This document shows, in pieces, positions 62,473 to 64,000 of a stretch of DNA of 64,000 bases. This DNA comes from an uncultured Chitinophagaceae bacterium. GTDB lineage: Bacteria > Bacteroidota > Bacteroidia > Chitinophagales > Chitinophagaceae. Made by a program: the position numbers and the translations under genes. The stretch covers positions 1 to 64,000 of the forward strand of contig CALESY010000153.1 of NCBI GenBank assembly GCA_937919945.1, given 5' to 3'. The notes under the pieces are model-generated. The model did not search any database, had not been told where the DNA came from, and worked only from the letters and a program-made list of their open reading frames with translations. Positions within the stretch are counted from its first letter, which is position 1, and each line of letters starts with the position of its first letter.

Positions 62473-63531
62473 ATGCAATTAGATATAGCTTTTATAATTG
62501 AAAAAGTGCTGCTAATCTCAGTAATATTGCTGGGGTCGTTGGGTATTGCCATGTATGCTACATGGGCTGAACGTAAAGTAGCCGCCGTAATGCAAGATCG
62601 CCGCGGGCCAAACCGAGCGGGCTTTATGGGCTTGCTGCAACCATTAGCTGATGGTTTAAAGCTGTTTTTCAAAGAAGAAATCATACCAGATCGTTCTACA
62701 CGTTTCCTTTTCATTCTTGGCCCTGCATTGGCTATGCTTACTGCCGTAATGACAAGCGCCGTAGTACCCTGGGGGCCGGACATAGTTACCGATAACGGTG
62801 TAATATCATTGCAGGTTGCAGATATTAATATTGGCATCCTTTTCATATTCGGTGTAGTGAGCCTTGGTGTGTATGGTGTGATGCTGGGTGGATGGGCTTC
62901 AAATAACAAATTCTCATTACTTAGTAGTATTCGTGCTGCATCGCAAGCTATATCTTATGAACTGGCTATGGGCTTGAGCCTTGTTGCTATGCTGATGATG
63001 ACGGGCTCATTAAGCTTGCGCGAAATAGTTGAACAGCAACATGGCTTTTGGGACAATGGTTATTTCACATGGAATTTCTTCAAACAGCCATTAGGTTTTA
63101 TAATATTCCTCACTTGTGCATTTGCGGAATTGAACCGTGCACCGTTCGACTTACCAGAGTGCGAGAGCGAATTGAACATGGGGTACCATCAGGAATATTC
63201 TTCTATGAAGCTGGGCTTTTATCTTTTTGCCGAGTATATCAATCTGTTTATCAGTTCGGCTGTAATAGCTACATTATTCTTCGGCGGATATAATTTCCCA
63301 TTCATGGATGAAGTAGCTGCTGGCGTGAGTCCGATATTATTTGCCATCATTTGTGTAATGGCATTGCTGACTAAAGTAATATGCATCATACTGTTCTTTA
63401 TGTTTATCAGGTGGACGCTGCCACGCTTCCGCTACGACCAGTTGATGCGCCTTGGTTGGAAATCGCTGATACCACTAGCATTGGTAAATATGGTAATAAC
63501 AGGTGCGGTGATATTGTGGGTGATAAAGTAA
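62473..63531 (+). CDS. nuoH: NADH-quinone oxidoreductase subunit H
   Basis: This 352-residue membrane subunit (about eight segments) joins the arms of complex I at the quinone channel. Signatures are AERKVAAVMQDRRGPNRAG, LQPLADGLKLFFKEEI and FDLPECESELNMGYHQEYS. Confidence 0.97.
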   Translation: MQLDIAFIIEKVLLISVILLGSLGIAMYATWAERKVAAVMQDRRGPNRAGFMGLLQPLADGLKLFFKEEIIPDRSTRFLFILGPALAMLTAVMTSAVVPWGPDIVTDNGVISLQVADINIGILFIFGVVSLGVYGVMLGGWASNNKFSLLSSIRAASQAISYELAMGLSLVAMLMMTGSLSLREIVEQQHGFWDNGYFTWNFFKQPLGFIIFLTCAFAELNRAPFDLPECESELNMGYHQEYSSMKLGFYLFAEYINLFISSAVIATLFFGGYNFPFMDEVAAGVSPILFAIICVMALLTKVICIILFFMFIRWTLPRFRYDQLMRLGWKSLIPLALVNMVITGAVILWVIK

Positions 63532-63532
63532 A

Positions 63533-63554
63533 AATTCAAAAAACTATTTGAATT
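63533..63554. repeat. AATTCAAA inverted repeat between nuoH and nuoI
   Basis: AATTCAAA (63533-63540) and TTTGAATT (63547-63554) form a perfect 8 bp inverted repeat with 6-base loop, directly after the nuoH stop. Confidence 0.5.
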
Positions 63555-63560
63555 AGTAAA

Positions 63561-64000
63561 ATGAAACTAACTAACAGAGCAGCAAACATAAATCGCGACC
63601 CGATGACATTCGGAGAGAAGATTTACATACCTGCCATAGCTAAAGGCCTTAGCATAACTGTAGGACATATCTTTAAGAAGAAAGCTACTGTACAATATCC
63701 GGAAGAAAAGCGTCCATTTAGTCCTGTGTTTCGCGGGCTACATGTGCTGAACCGCGATGAAGAAGGTCGTGAACGCTGCACAGCTTGCGGTTTATGCGCA
63801 TTGGCTTGTCCTGCCGAAGCTATTACTATGGAAGCTGCAGAACGTAAGCCGGGCGAAGAAAAAATGTACCGCGAAGAAAAGTACGCAGCTAAATATGAGA
63901 TAAATATGCTGCGTTGTATCTTTTGCGGATTGTGTGAAGAAGCTTGTCCTAAAGATGCGGTATATCTAAGCGAAACTGTTATGCCGACTAACTATACACG
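63561..64000 (+). CDS. nuoI: NADH-quinone oxidoreductase subunit I, N-terminal part
   Basis: The first 146 residues of the two-cluster ferredoxin subunit that passes electrons to N2. Both [4Fe-4S] motifs are seen: CTACGLCALACP and CIFCGLCEEACP. The gene runs off the right edge. ATG 63561 follows the AATTCAAA repeat. Confidence 0.95.
   Translation, partial: MKLTNRAANINRDPMTFGEKIYIPAIAKGLSITVGHIFKKKATVQYPEEKRPFSPVFRGLHVLNRDEEGRERCTACGLCALACPAEAITMEAAERKPGEEKMYREEKYAAKYEINMLRCIFCGLCEEACPKDAVYLSETVMPTNYT

Noticed and set aside
1..64000. tRNA, rRNA, IS elements or integrase genes
   Set aside because: I looked through the gaps and the proteins by eye and saw none; a tRNAscan or ISfinder run was not possible.

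Overview
The window looks like chromosomal DNA of a Bacteroidota bacterium, most likely in or near the Chitinophagales/Sphingobacteriales. The evidence is type IX secretion genes (a PorZ-like protein, type A and type B sorting domains, SprB-like repeats), BatB/BatC, DUF4783, DUF5606, DUF5686 and DUF6787-type proteins, a short NuoG, very few Shine-Dalgarno sequences and several promoter elements of the form TAnnTTTG. I saw no tRNA, rRNA, CRISPR array, transposase or integrase.

Layout: 1-1009 is the N-terminal part of a UvrD/PcrA helicase, cut by the window edge. 1178-2916 is batBC. A 300 bp gap with a hairpin-terminator unit precedes an RluE-like pseudouridine synthase and a membrane glycosyltransferase (3218-5325). 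adk-obg-rhodanese (5478-7362) faces a minus-strand group dtd-tadA-Rieske-LD-carboxypeptidase (9536-7373). mnmE, a DUF4783 protein, a solitary AbiEi-type protein and two exported peptidases (M28, M2) follow to 15945.

16001-19800 is an accessory island, AT-rich in its restriction part. It holds an HNH restriction endonuclease, a C5 cytosine methyltransferase, a controller-type HTH protein and a Vsr endonuclease on the minus strand, then an MNT/HEPN toxin-antitoxin pair on the plus strand. The island lies between two copies of a 15 bp near-palindrome, with phased TTGTTGCA repeats at the left end. It is the most likely mobile or defence unit of the window.

19851-22768 is the translation cluster rplM-rpsI-rpsB-tsf with a structured leader and terminators. 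22856-34679 holds porZ-recO, an M23 peptidase, a peroxiredoxin, a large DUF5686 outer-membrane protein, a Cys-cluster protein, a DUF2256 zinc-binding protein and polA. 34700-38189 (minus) has two acetyltransferase-type proteins and a VWA protein. 38359-41645 has the alpha subunit of a 2-oxoacid:ferredoxin oxidoreductase and an FAD amine oxidase. 41671-50566 (minus) has a TPR protein, a small lipoprotein, a GHL10 glycoside hydrolase, a DUF5606 protein and a 1517-residue secreted adhesin-like protein with about 12 SprB-type repeats. 50823-55875 (minus) is a surface polysaccharide cluster: two glycosyltransferases, two methyltransferases and a flippase.

56074 to the right edge is the respiratory complex I operon nuoABCDE-[NTF2-like exported protein]-FGHI. 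nuoI is cut by the window end, and AATTCAAAA-type inverted repeats fill several of the gaps between genes.
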